Shown: piece after piece, positions 28,226 to 35,965 of the stretch
How positions within the stretch are numbered: position 1 is the stretch's first letter
How the letters are laid out: every line of letters begins with the position of its first letter
Translations under genes and position numbers: made by a program
Source of the DNA: Enterococcus malodoratus ATCC 43197
GTDB taxonomy: Bacteria > Bacillota > Bacilli > Lactobacillales > Enterococcaceae
Length of the DNA stretch: 64,000 nucleotides
Assembly: GCF_000407185.1 (NCBI RefSeq)
Contig: NZ_KE136483.1
Coordinates: 868,001-932,000 of the forward strand
Reading direction: 5' to 3'
The notes under the pieces: generated by a model
Databases searched by the model: none
What the model saw: the letters and a program-made list of their open reading frames with translations, nothing else
Told to the model about the DNA's origin: nothing

Positions 28226-28525
28226 TTAGTCGTTCGTTGAGTGTGGCGTGAATATGGCAATCGCTTTTTTTAAGATTAAGTTTTCCTCTTCTAGCTGAAG
28301 ATTTCGTTTCTGTAATTGCTTGATCTGTCGAGCCGTGAGGATCGTATCATCATCAATTTTAACTTCAGAATATTGCTTCACCCAACGAGCTACAGAGGAC
28401 AGGGCGATTCCATATTCATTAGCTAATGCGTTTTGTGATTTGCCGCCTTCATAAAGTTTTACGATTGATTTTTTGAACTCTTCGTCAAATTTTCGTGGAG
28501 ATTTACGCTTGTCTACCATAATCAA
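28226..28525 (-). CDS. IS3-family transposase OrfA (HTH and leucine zipper)
   Basis: 99 residues: KFDEEFKKSIVKLYEGGKSQNALANEYGI helix-turn-helix followed by a coiled coil (IKQLQKRNLQLEEENLILKKAI). Near its end an A7 run (plus-strand T run 28265-28271) gives an A-AAA-AAG type slippery site. A -1 shift there reads KKSDCHIHATLNERLNAIR and enters OrfB, giving the OrfAB transposase, as in other IS3 elements. Confidence 0.88.
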   Translation of the reverse strand: MIMVDKRKSPRKFDEEFKKSIVKLYEGGKSQNALANEYGIALSSVARWVKQYSEVKIDDDTILTARQIKQLQKRNLQLEEENLILKKAIAIFTPHSTND

Positions 28526-28705
28526 AATTCCTTTCTCAAAAGATGTCTAAATAATTAATAGTATAGCAAAAAAGGTGTCTACTTTATTAGGATACATGCA
28601 GTGTAGCAAAATCGAAGGAGGCTTTCAGGATGGTATAAAAATAAAAGCAGGTGGAGACAGCCTTGGAGAATTTGCAATATTAAATGAAAAAATAAGTTGT
28701 TTTAC

Positions 28706-28736
28706 TTGCTATGGACTTAACTCCAACGTTTAGGAT
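28706..28736 (+). promoter_or_regulatory. MerR-type promoter/operator 4 (aldo/keto reductase)
   Basis: -35 TTGCTA (28706-28711), 19-base spacer, -10 TAGGAT (28731-28736). TGGACTTAACTCCA is a dyad within the spacer. The IS inserted upstream leaves this promoter intact. Confidence 0.75.
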
Positions 28737-28771
28737 AGACAATGTAATGAAATTTAAAGGAGGAAAACAAG

Positions 28772-29638
28772 ATGCAAACAATTACGTTGAACAATGGTGT
28801 AGAAATGCCTCAATTAGGCTTTGGTGTTTATCAAATTCCTTTGGAGGAAACGGCGGAGGCAGTGTATCAAGCTATTAAAGCAGGCTATCGTCTGATTGAT
28901 ACTGCTTCGATTTACGGAAACGAAAAAAAGACTGGGGAAGGAATCAAGCGGGCTATTGATGAAGGCCTAGTTACCAGAGATGAACTTTTTGTTACTTCAA
29001 AATTATTTATTCTCCAAGCACCAGAAGAAAAAGCCGCTGAAACAATTAATCTTTCCCTTGAAGTCATGGGCTTAGATTACCTGGATCTTTATCTGATTCA
29101 CCAACCATATGGAGATATTTATGGTGCTTGGCGTGCCATGGTGGCTGCCCAAAAATCCGGGAAATTACGAGCAATTGGGATCTCGAATTTCAAATCAGCT
29201 AAAATGATTGAGTTTGTTGGCTTGAATGAAGTGAAACCGCAAATCAATCAAATTGAAGTAAATCCTTGGAACCAACGAATTGAAGATCAAGAATGGCATG
29301 AAAAATATGACGTTCAAATGGAGGCTTGGGCACCTTTTGCAGAAGGTCGCCACGAGTTGTTTACAAATCCTGTTTTAGCAGAAATTGGCAAGCAATATCA
29401 CAAGACTGTGGGACAAGTTGTCTTGCGTTGGTTAATGCAAAGAGGGATTGTTGCTTTAGCAAAATCCGTTCGTCCAGAACGAATGGCAGAAAACATTGCA
29501 ATTTTTGATTTTGAGCTTTCAAAGGCAGATCTTGAGAAAATTGCAGCATTGGATATGAAAGAATCAGCTTTCTTTGATCACGATGCACCGCAACAAGTAG
29601 AGTGGTTCATGGATCGCATGTTAGATACCGAAAAATGA
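28772..29638 (+). CDS. Aldo/keto reductase (AKR superfamily)
   Basis: 288 residues, full length. Catalytic tetrad visible: Asp in RLIDTASIYGNE (~42), Tyr in IYGNE (~47), Lys in FVTSKLF (~76), His in LYLIHQPYGD (~109). C-terminal LAKSVRPERMAENIAIFDF binds NADPH 2'-phosphate. It reduces aldehydes and ketones to alcohols. GGAGG ribosome site at 28759-28764. Its promoter has the same MerR-type layout as its neighbours, so it is likely part of one aldehyde/electrophile regulon. Confidence 0.92.
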   Translation: MQTITLNNGVEMPQLGFGVYQIPLEETAEAVYQAIKAGYRLIDTASIYGNEKKTGEGIKRAIDEGLVTRDELFVTSKLFILQAPEEKAAETINLSLEVMGLDYLDLYLIHQPYGDIYGAWRAMVAAQKSGKLRAIGISNFKSAKMIEFVGLNEVKPQINQIEVNPWNQRIEDQEWHEKYDVQMEAWAPFAEGRHELFTNPVLAEIGKQYHKTVGQVVLRWLMQRGIVALAKSVRPERMAENIAIFDFELSKADLEKIAALDMKESAFFDHDAPQQVEWFMDRMLDTEK

Positions 29639-29709
29639 TGTATCTGATTTAAAGTAACAAGCAAAATCTGATTTCTATTGATTAGAAATAATCTAATAGG
29701 ATAAAAATT

Positions 29710-29751
29710 CTGTGGCATCACGCATTTTGTAGATGATGTCACAGTATTTTT
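29710..29751 (+). terminator. Terminator of the aldo/keto reductase gene
   Basis: CTGTGGCATCA (29710-29720) pairs with TGATGTCACAG (29734-29744), followed by TATTTTT. Confidence 0.8.
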
Positions 29752-29804
29752 ATGGGAATAATCTCTCAATGAAGGTGATTGAGTTGTCTAAAAAAAGCAT
29801 TTTT

Positions 29805-29843
29805 AGCCAATAATCATAACGCTAAGCCTCGTCATTATTGGCT
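29805..29843. repeat. Inverted repeat upstream of the second flavodoxin
   Basis: AGCCAATAAT (29805-29814) and ATTATTGGCT (29834-29843) with a 19-base loop. Could act as an attenuator or the remains of a terminator; only a short T-run follows. Confidence 0.5.
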
Positions 29844-29890
29844 TTATGGCGGTGTCAAAACGAATAAAAAAAGAACAGGAAGGAGGAACC

Positions 29891-30424
29891 ATGATGAACA
29901 ATTCTAAAATAGCAATCGTCTATTATTCACGAACAGGAAATACAAAAGCAGTTGCTAAATTAATTCAAGAAAAGGTTGGTGGTGAGCTTTTTCAAATCGA
30001 AACAAAAGTAGCCAGACCTAAAAATTATCGACAGGAAGTCGAACAAAATGTGCAAGAGCAAGAAAGAGCAATCCTTCCAGAAATAAAAACACCGATTCCT
30101 GATATACAGAATTACGACCGGATTTTTATTGGGGCACCAACCTGGAATATGGCATTGCCGCAAGCTGTTGTCTCTTTTCTCAATGATTATGATTTCAAAG
30201 GGAAAATTGTGATTCCTTTTAATACCCATGGTGGTTATGGTAGTGGATCAACTTTTAGTCAAATCCGTACTGGAGCGAAAGGAGCCAAGGTATTGGCTGG
30301 CTACACTGTAAAAGGTGGAGAGGAAATAAACGGTCTGATAATGGGGATCACGGATGAGAATAGTAACCAAGTATCCAAGGAAATCGATACTTGGTTAGAA
30401 AAGATAAATCAATTAACGCAATAG
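29891..30424 (+). CDS. Flavodoxin-family protein
   Basis: 177 residues from ATG 29891 (AGGAGG at 29881-29886; a second ATG is at 29894). FMN phosphate loop YYSRTGNTKAVAKLI at residues ~11-25, then YDRIFIGAPTWNMALPQAVVSFL and PFNTHGGYGSGSTFSQI, typical of the Flavodoxin_4/long-chain FMN fold that acts as a quinone or disulfide reductase partner. Sixteen bases before the MFS gene, so they form a two-gene unit. Second flavodoxin in this block after 24922. Confidence 0.87.
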   Translation: MMNNSKIAIVYYSRTGNTKAVAKLIQEKVGGELFQIETKVARPKNYRQEVEQNVQEQERAILPEIKTPIPDIQNYDRIFIGAPTWNMALPQAVVSFLNDYDFKGKIVIPFNTHGGYGSGSTFSQIRTGAKGAKVLAGYTVKGGEEINGLIMGITDENSNQVSKEIDTWLEKINQLTQ

Positions 30425-30440
30425 AAAGAAGTTAAAACAT

Positions 30441-31741
30441 TTGAAGAGAGAAAAATTTGGTGTCATTTTACCAATTACTTTATTAGCATATTTTTTAATA
30501 TTAATGGATAATTCAATTATTTTTACAAGTTCTGTCGAGATAGGGGAAAGCTTAGGTTTGTCTGCAACAGCACTGTCCTGGGTATCAAGCGCCTATACAC
30601 TGACTTTTGGTGGCTTTTTATTATTAAGCGGACGTCTTTCTGATTTATTAGGGAGAAAACGTATATTTTTAATCGGGTTATTTATTTTTGGAATCAGTTC
30701 ATTAGTCATTGGCTTGTCACAAACTGCTGAAATGGTGATTGCGATGCGGGCAGTTCAAGGAATTGGGAGTTCCATCATCGCACCGACAACACTGGCATTG
30801 ATTATGGATGCCTATCAAAACAATATGAGACAACGAGCAATTGCGTATTATGGGGCAACTGCCGGGATTGGTTCAAGTATCGGTCTATTAGTTGGTGGGG
30901 GACTGACAAGCCTGATTTCTTGGCGGGCCGGATTTTTGATTAACGTGCCATTTACACTAGTGCTATTTATTTTAACGTTGAAATATGTGACGCCTTCTGT
31001 CCGTCGAAAAGAAAGGATCGACTATTTAGGTAGTATACTTTCGATCTTTGGCTTGATTGGGATTATTTATGGCTTTACTGAAGGAAAAATTGGTCTTGTC
31101 TTTCTCGGAGTGGTCTTTTTGGGAATCTTTATTTTATGGGAAGGAAAGTCTGCTGCGCCAATTTTACCTTTAGCACTTTTTAAAAACAAAATCCGTTCTG
31201 GAGCATATGTGACACGGCTCTTATTTATGATGGCAATGTTACCATTTTGGTTCTTTTTGCCACAGATGATGCAAAGCCAATATGGTTTTTCAGCGTTAGA
31301 ATCAGGATTTGCTTTTTTACCATTGACAATTGTTAATTTTATCATTGCAATGCAACTGCCAAGGCTAACTGGAAAATTTGGGAACAATAAGGTGTTGCTG
31401 GCCGGTGAAATAATATTAGCGATCGGGTTAATGCTACTTGCCATCTCAAATCCGGCCAATGGCTATTGGCAAACCGTTTTTGTTCCAATGGTCATCCTGG
31501 GGTTAGGTCAAGGCTTAATCTTGGCCCCTGTGACCTCAGCAGGCGTTTATGAAGCACCTGATGAATTGGCCGGTATTGTGCTAGTGGAGTGACAAACACA
31601 ATGCATCAAATTGGAGGTCCCATTGGATTATCGCTAATCGTCGCAACGACAACTAATTTTCAAACCCAAATCTGGATGATGACAGCATTCACAGTAATTT
31701 CTATGTTAATAGTAGCCATTTTTGTCAATAATAAGAAATAG
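30441..31741 (+). pseudogene. MFS (DHA2-like) efflux transporter disrupted by a late 2-base insertion
   Basis: A TTG start at 30441 opens a 383-residue frame with multiple hydrophobic helices, the MFS motif A GRLSDLLGRKR (~residues 63-73), motif C-like GATAGIGSSIGLLVGGGL and SWRAGFLINVP. The frame ends at 31592 after AGIVLVE. Removing two bases near 31576-31578 (ATTGTGCTAGT to ATTGCTAGT) restores AGIASGVTNTMHQIGGPIGL and a continuing frame to TAG 31739-31741 with the last two helices. So the last ~50 residues are lost. Function as a drug or metabolite exporter is doubtful unless the truncated protein folds. Confidence 0.82.
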
Positions 31742-32161
31742 CATTTTCTTCAAGTCACTATTTTTACCGGAAAAATAGCAATCTTTGTTTCTATCACCAT
31801 TCAAATCAGGGCAAGCATTGGGTGTTCCGTGGAGAAGAGCTACGAGGATTTCTGCTTACTAATGTTAATTGTAGAAAATATTTTTTACAGTACACCACAA
31901 AAATCTATTGTAAAGCTGCTGGATAGTAAAGAAGATTAATGTTTCATCTTGTTAAATATCAATCTGGCTAATAAGCGATGTTTCAATCATTATATCTGTG
32001 CAGAACGTTTGTGAGGCGTATAGACAGTCTTTGTCTGTATGCCTTTTTATTTTAAAAAAATTTGTCTTTTTTCGAAAAATGCTCACTCCCAGATTGTAGT
32101 AATAATGGAAAGGGATAGATATGAAAATGAGTTGAATGAATTTTTTGAGGAGGAAAATGTT
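31742..32161. other. Non-coding region between cargo and ICE recombination module
   Basis: 420 bases without a supported gene. Contains the strong terminator 32015-32053. The Orf7-like gene starts at 32162; open frame upstream of that lacks a good ribosome site. Confidence 0.55.
32015..32053 (+). terminator. Terminator upstream of the regulatory/recombination module
   Basis: GGCGTATAGACA (32015-32026) pairs with TGTCTGTATGCC (32032-32043), followed by TTTTTATTTT. It isolates cargo transcription from the Orf7-like gene. Confidence 0.8.
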
Positions 32162-32590
32162 ATGGGCGACCCCAAAGAAACCCACATTCAACATATGTTT
32201 GACAGTTTTTGTAAGAAAGTAGTCCGCAATGAAGCATTCAATATTCAAAAGAAAGATGCGAGATTTCGCCAGCGTCAAATTTCAATGGAGACGTTGGAAC
32301 AAAAAAGCCTAGGCACAGAATTCTATTACTCTGACACGAGGCTGAATGGTAATGGGAAGTTTCCTATCTTAGGAATCGAAATTTTAATAGGCAATGAAGT
32401 ATTGGCAAATGCAATTGAACAATTGGCTAGTATTAGACAAGAGATCATCTTGATGTCATTTTTCATTGGTCTCAATGATCGTGAAATTAGTGAAATAGTC
32501 GGAAAAAGTCTTGGAAGTGTTTGGTATCAACGTCAGGAAGCCTTAGAAGATCTGAACAGGATGTTAGGTGACAGTTATGAAGAAAACTAA
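32162..32590 (+). CDS. Sigma-70-like regulator, Tn916 Orf7 type
   Basis: 142 residues from ATG 32162, chosen for GAGGAGG at 32147-32153 with 8-base spacing and for a length close to the 140 residues of Tn916 Orf7. Begins MGDPKETHIQHMFDSFCKKV. The C-terminal sigma region 4-type helix-turn-helix is clear (LASIRQEIILMSFFIGLNDREISEIVGKSLGSVWYQRQEALEDL). In Tn916, Orf7/Orf8 drive transcription of xis-int and the transfer genes. The next gene starts 14 bases before this stop. Confidence 0.85.
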   Translation: MGDPKETHIQHMFDSFCKKVVRNEAFNIQKKDARFRQRQISMETLEQKSLGTEFYYSDTRLNGNGKFPILGIEILIGNEVLANAIEQLASIRQEIILMSFFIGLNDREISEIVGKSLGSVWYQRQEALEDLNRMLGDSYEEN

Positions 32591-32819
32591 AAGATATATA
32601 CCGTCTATACCAGTAGAAACGATCAAAGCTGCAAGCTCCGGCGATTCAATCGCAATGACCATTGTCCTGTCAAAATATCAAAACTATATTTCAAGAGTAG
32701 CTATGAAGCCTGTTTATGAAGAAGAAAAGGGCATGGTTATGTATGTGGATGAATATATGCGTAGACAACTGGAAACGAAATTGATTGAAAAGATACTTGA
32801 ATTTGATACAACTCGTTAA
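32577..32819 (+). CDS. Orf8-like helix-turn-helix protein
   Basis: 80 residues from ATG 32577. SIPVETIKAASSGDSIAMTIVLSKYQNYISRVA, then DEYMRRQLETKLIEKILEFD, the pattern of Tn916 Orf8 (helix-turn-helix domain protein). It overlaps the Orf7-like gene by 14 bases. Acts with the Orf7-like sigma factor in element regulation by analogy. Confidence 0.82.
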   Translation: MKKTKRYIPSIPVETIKAASSGDSIAMTIVLSKYQNYISRVAMKPVYEEEKGMVMYVDEYMRRQLETKLIEKILEFDTTR

Positions 32820-33226
32820 CGTATTTTTTCCCTTTCCTTTTCATTCTATGAAAGTTTTTTATCAGTTTTGAATAGAAGACTTTCGTAGGCTGAAAAAGCC
32901 AAATGCTCTTTGAAAACTGAATAGTAAATCTATCAGTACGTGTAGTTTACGAGTTTTTGGTTAGTTTCGCCATGACAAGAGACTTCTTTGAGCGACAGTT
33001 TTTGAAATAGACTCGTGACTACGATAATGATACTTCCGTAACCAAATTGGCCCGCCATTACTGGGGGGAGGTGAGATTCCTATGTGCTTTGGCAGAGCAG
33101 CTGATAGATGAAAAACTACTATTTTTAAGACTTGATTTTTCTTATCTACGTCATTGCTTTATGATACCTAATTTTTGTTTAGAAATACTGGGGAAGATTT
33201 TTTACGATAGAGAAGAGGTGAAGCAA
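32820..33226. other. Leader region upstream of the probable excisionase gene
   Basis: 407 bases. Hairpin ATGAAAGT...ACTTTCGTA at about 32847-32890. A strong ribosome site GGGGGGAGGTGA (33064-33075) precedes a 9-codon open frame MCFGRAADR (33082-33111, stop TGA), a possible leader peptide. No larger gene with a good start is seen. Confidence 0.5.
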
Positions 33227-33535
33227 TTGGAATATCCTACTAATCAAAGTGTTCTTGAAACTGATTTTTATCCGTACTTGCAAAAGAAACTAGAAGAATA
33301 CACAGATAGGCTACTTGCTATGGCGCAACTACCACTAGTACTTACTAATACTGATTTGAAACGTCTTTTTCAAATCAGTGATAGTACGTTAAATCGCTTG
33401 GTCAAACTTGGCGATTTTCCGACTTGTTGGTATGGAATTCGAGGACACTACCTGCGAGACGATGTTTTAGAATGGATGAGGAAGAGTGATGCAGATGGCT
33501 TTCGTGAACAAATGCGACTACTTCGATCTTTATAG
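33227..33535 (+). CDS. Small helix-turn-helix protein, probable excisionase/recombination directionality factor
   Basis: 102 residues from TTG 33227 (AGAGGTG at 33215-33220; GTG 33218 is an alternative, and the frame is open further left). The last half, PLVLTNTDLKRLFQISDSTLNRLVKLGDFPTCWYGIRGHYLRDDVLEWM, is an excisionase/MerR-like winged helix. Position directly upstream of the integrase and downstream of the Orf7/Orf8 pair equals xis in Tn916, though the sequence is longer than Tn916 Xis (67 residues). No catalytic residues; a DNA-bending role in excision is inferred. Confidence 0.7.
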   Translation: MEYPTNQSVLETDFYPYLQKKLEEYTDRLLAMAQLPLVLTNTDLKRLFQISDSTLNRLVKLGDFPTCWYGIRGHYLRDDVLEWMRKSDADGFREQMRLLRSL

Positions 33536-33638
33536 GTTACATCTTTTTATTAAGATGCGGTACAATGGAAGCATAGATAGAAAGATTTCCAAAGATTTTT
33601 CGCTTGTTGGGTTCCTTCGAAATAGGAGGAATCAATAA

Positions 33639-34817
33639 ATGAAAACAAAAGATCGTTTTAAAAAACAAATTAGTTCTACTGGCAGAGTCACTTGGTATTT
33701 TCAAGCATTTCGAACAACGAGACGTGGTTTCAATTCAAAACGGGAAGCACAACTTGCTTATCTGGAAATGGAAAAGGAGCAACGACACAAGAAAAGGATT
33801 GTTGCAAGCAACGACAAGTTTAGCGTTGTAGGTGAAAAATGGTTTCAATATTACCGGTCCTTAAATGAACAAAAAGAATCGACCTATGATAAGCGAGCAG
33901 AACAACTGACTATCATCAATCGTTGGATTGGCAATAAACGACTCTGTGATTTATCATCAGATGAACTACAAGAGTTGGTTTTCAACTTGAAGGAACGAGG
34001 CCTCAACGGTACAGATGCGGGCTATGCTAAAAATAGTCTACAATCTCTGATTCAAGTCCTAAACATGGTTTTCAAGTACTGTCTCAAAAAGCAGTTAGTA
34101 AGTGAAAATCCTATGAAGACAGTCAGAATACCTAAGTATCAAGTAACCGTTCGGGATTTAAAAGAAGCTGTCAACAATGTAGAAGATAAGTTTTTGACGG
34201 TAGATGAGTTGAGGACGTTCTTGAACTATGGCATTGTCCATGAAGAATTACCTATGTCAGTTCTCTTTCATGTTCTATTCTATACAGGCTGTCGCGTTAG
34301 TGAGGCACTTGCTTTGCAACCAGAAGATATTGATTTTCAAAGAAATGAAATTCTCTTTTATAAACAGACAGCGGTTAAAGGAAAGAGTAAAGAGTTTCGT
34401 ATTGAAACTACTAAGACAGTTAGTTCTGCTAGACGAGTGCCGGTAACACCATTGGCGATGGAAAAACTAAAGCAATTGATTCGTGCTTTAGCTGAGATGA
34501 GAGGGCATCATCGCTTTATTGTGGATGGGACTTATTTATTTGTTTATCTAGATGCTAGTAAACGTGGGGTGCCTTATCGCAGGGAATATGTAAATGATCA
34601 CGTTAAGCGGTGCGTGGAGCGGTCAGGGATTGGAAAGTCATTCCATACTCACTTAGCTCGCCACACAATGGCTAGTCTAGTAGCCGAGTATTGTAGTTGG
34701 GATGTCTTGAAGGATCGATTAGGTCATACGGACAAAACGACTTCAAAAATCTACCGTCATTTGACTAATAATGAAAAGGTAAAACCATTACTTGCATTTC
34801 GTTCTTTGGAAGACTAA
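33639..34817 (+). CDS. int: Tyrosine integrase of the ICE
   Basis: 392 residues. N-terminal arm-type DNA-binding domain with an AP2-like beta sheet (TGRVTWYFQAFRTTRRGFNSKREAQLAY), SAM-like core-binding domain (~60-170), then the catalytic domain: Arg in TGCRVSEAL, His-x-x-Arg in HTHLARHTMASLV, His in RLGHTDKTTSKIYRHL with the nucleophile Tyr. All active residues are present. AGGAGG at 33624-33629. It differs from the 405-residue Tn916 Int at both ends, so target choice may differ. The attR region follows. Confidence 0.93.
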   Translation: MKTKDRFKKQISSTGRVTWYFQAFRTTRRGFNSKREAQLAYLEMEKEQRHKKRIVASNDKFSVVGEKWFQYYRSLNEQKESTYDKRAEQLTIINRWIGNKRLCDLSSDELQELVFNLKERGLNGTDAGYAKNSLQSLIQVLNMVFKYCLKKQLVSENPMKTVRIPKYQVTVRDLKEAVNNVEDKFLTVDELRTFLNYGIVHEELPMSVLFHVLFYTGCRVSEALALQPEDIDFQRNEILFYKQTAVKGKSKEFRIETTKTVSSARRVPVTPLAMEKLKQLIRALAEMRGHHRFIVDGTYLFVYLDASKRGVPYRREYVNDHVKRCVERSGIGKSFHTHLARHTMASLVAEYCSWDVLKDRLGHTDKTTSKIYRHLTNNEKVKPLLAFRSLED

Positions 34818-34985
34818 AACACGGTGAAAACACTGGTATTATAGGATTCCTAAAAGACCAATTTTTAATAAAGTAGTCAAAGTGTAGTCAAAGGGAATAA
34901 AAATCGTTATATAGCAATGCTTTAGCGACTTTTCACAAGTATCAAAGAAATTCGTCGTTAATCTTTTATTATCTGATGAATCGAA
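34818..34985. other. Probable attR region at the ICE-chromosome junction
   Basis: Directly behind the integrase. Contains the tandem repeat GTAGTCAAAG (34873-34882) and GTAGTCAAAG (34884-34893), likely arm-type integrase sites, followed by AT-rich sequence leading to chromosome-like DNA. No tRNA or gene 3' end is recognised, so the core site cannot be named; the left attachment site is outside the window. Confidence 0.55.
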
Positions 34986-35012
34986 GCCCTTGGTTATCAA
35001 GGGCTTTTTTTG
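34984..35012 (+). terminator. Terminator at the junction
   Basis: AAGCCCTTG pairs with CAAGGGCTT around GTTAT, then TTTTTT. Probably the terminator of the chromosomal gene or locus used as integration target. Confidence 0.8.
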
Positions 35013-35060
35013 TAGGCCTTGAATACTGTTTGCTTTGCGAATGGATATTTTTCAAAACAT

Positions 35061-35098
35061 AAAAAAGGTGAGGTAGCCGTAATGGCACCTCACCTTTT
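35061..35098. terminator. Terminator of purC (also reads rightward)
   Basis: AAAAGGTGAGGT-GCC pairs with its complement on both strands, and the minus strand ends in TTTTTT. It immediately follows the purC stop. Confidence 0.8.
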
Positions 35099-35100
35099 GC

Positions 35101-35787
35101 TTATTGAATTTTATCTAAGATTAATTGTGCACAGTCGATTTGGTTGGGAATGTTGCCCGCTTCGTCTTTTACTCGCCAGATATCGGGAGTAATTTCATCA
35201 ACGACATACATTTTTCCATTTTCGTCATAACCAATTTCAATTTTGAAATCAATTAGGCTTAGGTCCATTTCGGCTAAAGCATCTTTAAGGACGGTACCAA
35301 CGTTTGTTAAAATATTCAGTGCTTCATCGTATTGACCAGGTGTCAAAATGCCTTTCATTTGGCACAAACGATCGGTAATCAATGGGTCACCCTGTTCGTC
35401 ATCCTTTAAAGTTACTTCCAAATACGGCGGGTCGAAAGGCAATCCTTCTGGTAACGTAAAGCGACGGCACATGCTGCCAGCCGTGAAATAGCGTAAAACA
35501 AATTCCAAGTTTGGTACTGTTAATTGACGAACTTTCATGACACCTTTTTCGATATCCGCCCCTAAGTAATGAGTAGGAATATCATTTTTTTCCATTAATT
35601 CAAAAAAGTATTTTGAAACAGTTAAGCCAATTTTGCCTTTGCCAGCGACGCTGCCGCCAACGGTGTTGGAACCCGGGTCAAAGACACCGTCTTCGCCAGT
35701 CGCACTATCTTTGAACAGTAAATAGACTTCTTTGTTCTCTTCATCAAGTAAAACTGTTTTCGTTTTTCCATCGTACAATTCTTTCAT
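35101..35787 (-). CDS. purC: Phosphoribosylaminoimidazole-succinocarboxamide synthase PurC
   Basis: 228 residues, about the family length. MKELYDGKTKTVLLDEENKEVYLLFKDSATGEDG, IPTHYLGADIEKGVMKVRQLTVPNLEFVLRYFTAGSM, LTPGQYDEALNILTNVGTVLKDALAEMDLSLIDFKIEIGYDENGKMYVVDEITPDIWRV, the SAICAR synthetase signature. It joins CAIR and aspartate in purine synthesis. Here it is alone, with its own terminator, not in a pur operon. GGCAGGA precedes the ATG. It converges on the ICE integrase. Confidence 0.93.
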   Translation of the reverse strand: MKELYDGKTKTVLLDEENKEVYLLFKDSATGEDGVFDPGSNTVGGSVAGKGKIGLTVSKYFFELMEKNDIPTHYLGADIEKGVMKVRQLTVPNLEFVLRYFTAGSMCRRFTLPEGLPFDPPYLEVTLKDDEQGDPLITDRLCQMKGILTPGQYDEALNILTNVGTVLKDALAEMDLSLIDFKIEIGYDENGKMYVVDEITPDIWRVKDEAGNIPNQIDCAQLILDKIQ

Positions 35788-35965
35788 CTTTTTCCTGCCT
35801 TCTCTGAAATAACCAGTGTTTTAAAAAATGATAACATTGGTGATTATCACTGTCGATGATTTTTCGGGTTTTGGAATAAAAAAGCTGAATAAAGTTCGTG
35901 TTTTAATGATTTGCCTGATTGAAAGTCAACTTTCTTGATTTAGATAGTGTATTTTGTTCGGGTTT

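Larger units (their letters stand above)
27330..28592 (-). mobile_element. IS3-family insertion sequence, apparently intact
   Basis: About 1.26 kb. Terminal inverted repeats: left TGTCAATAAAGTAGACAC (27330-27347), right (reverse complement) TCCTAATAAAGTAGACAC ending at 28592. Encloses orfA and orfB on the minus strand. The flanking trinucleotides (AAC, TAC) do not form a perfect direct repeat, so the exact ends or the target duplication are uncertain. It sits between the merR-like gene and the aldo/keto reductase. Confidence 0.85.

Noticed and set aside
31067-31459. Minus-strand open frame of 130 codons inside the MFS gene
   Set aside because: Shadow of the transporter frame; no start signal.
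32908-32932. CTCTTTGAAAACTGAATAGT resembles rRNA spacer sequence
   Set aside because: No rRNA or tRNA sequence nearby; a short coincidental match in the ICE leader region.
34873-34960. guaA or rumA 3' end as integration target
   Set aside because: Only a short GGAATAA match to the guaA end is seen and no upstream coding part; not enough to name the target.
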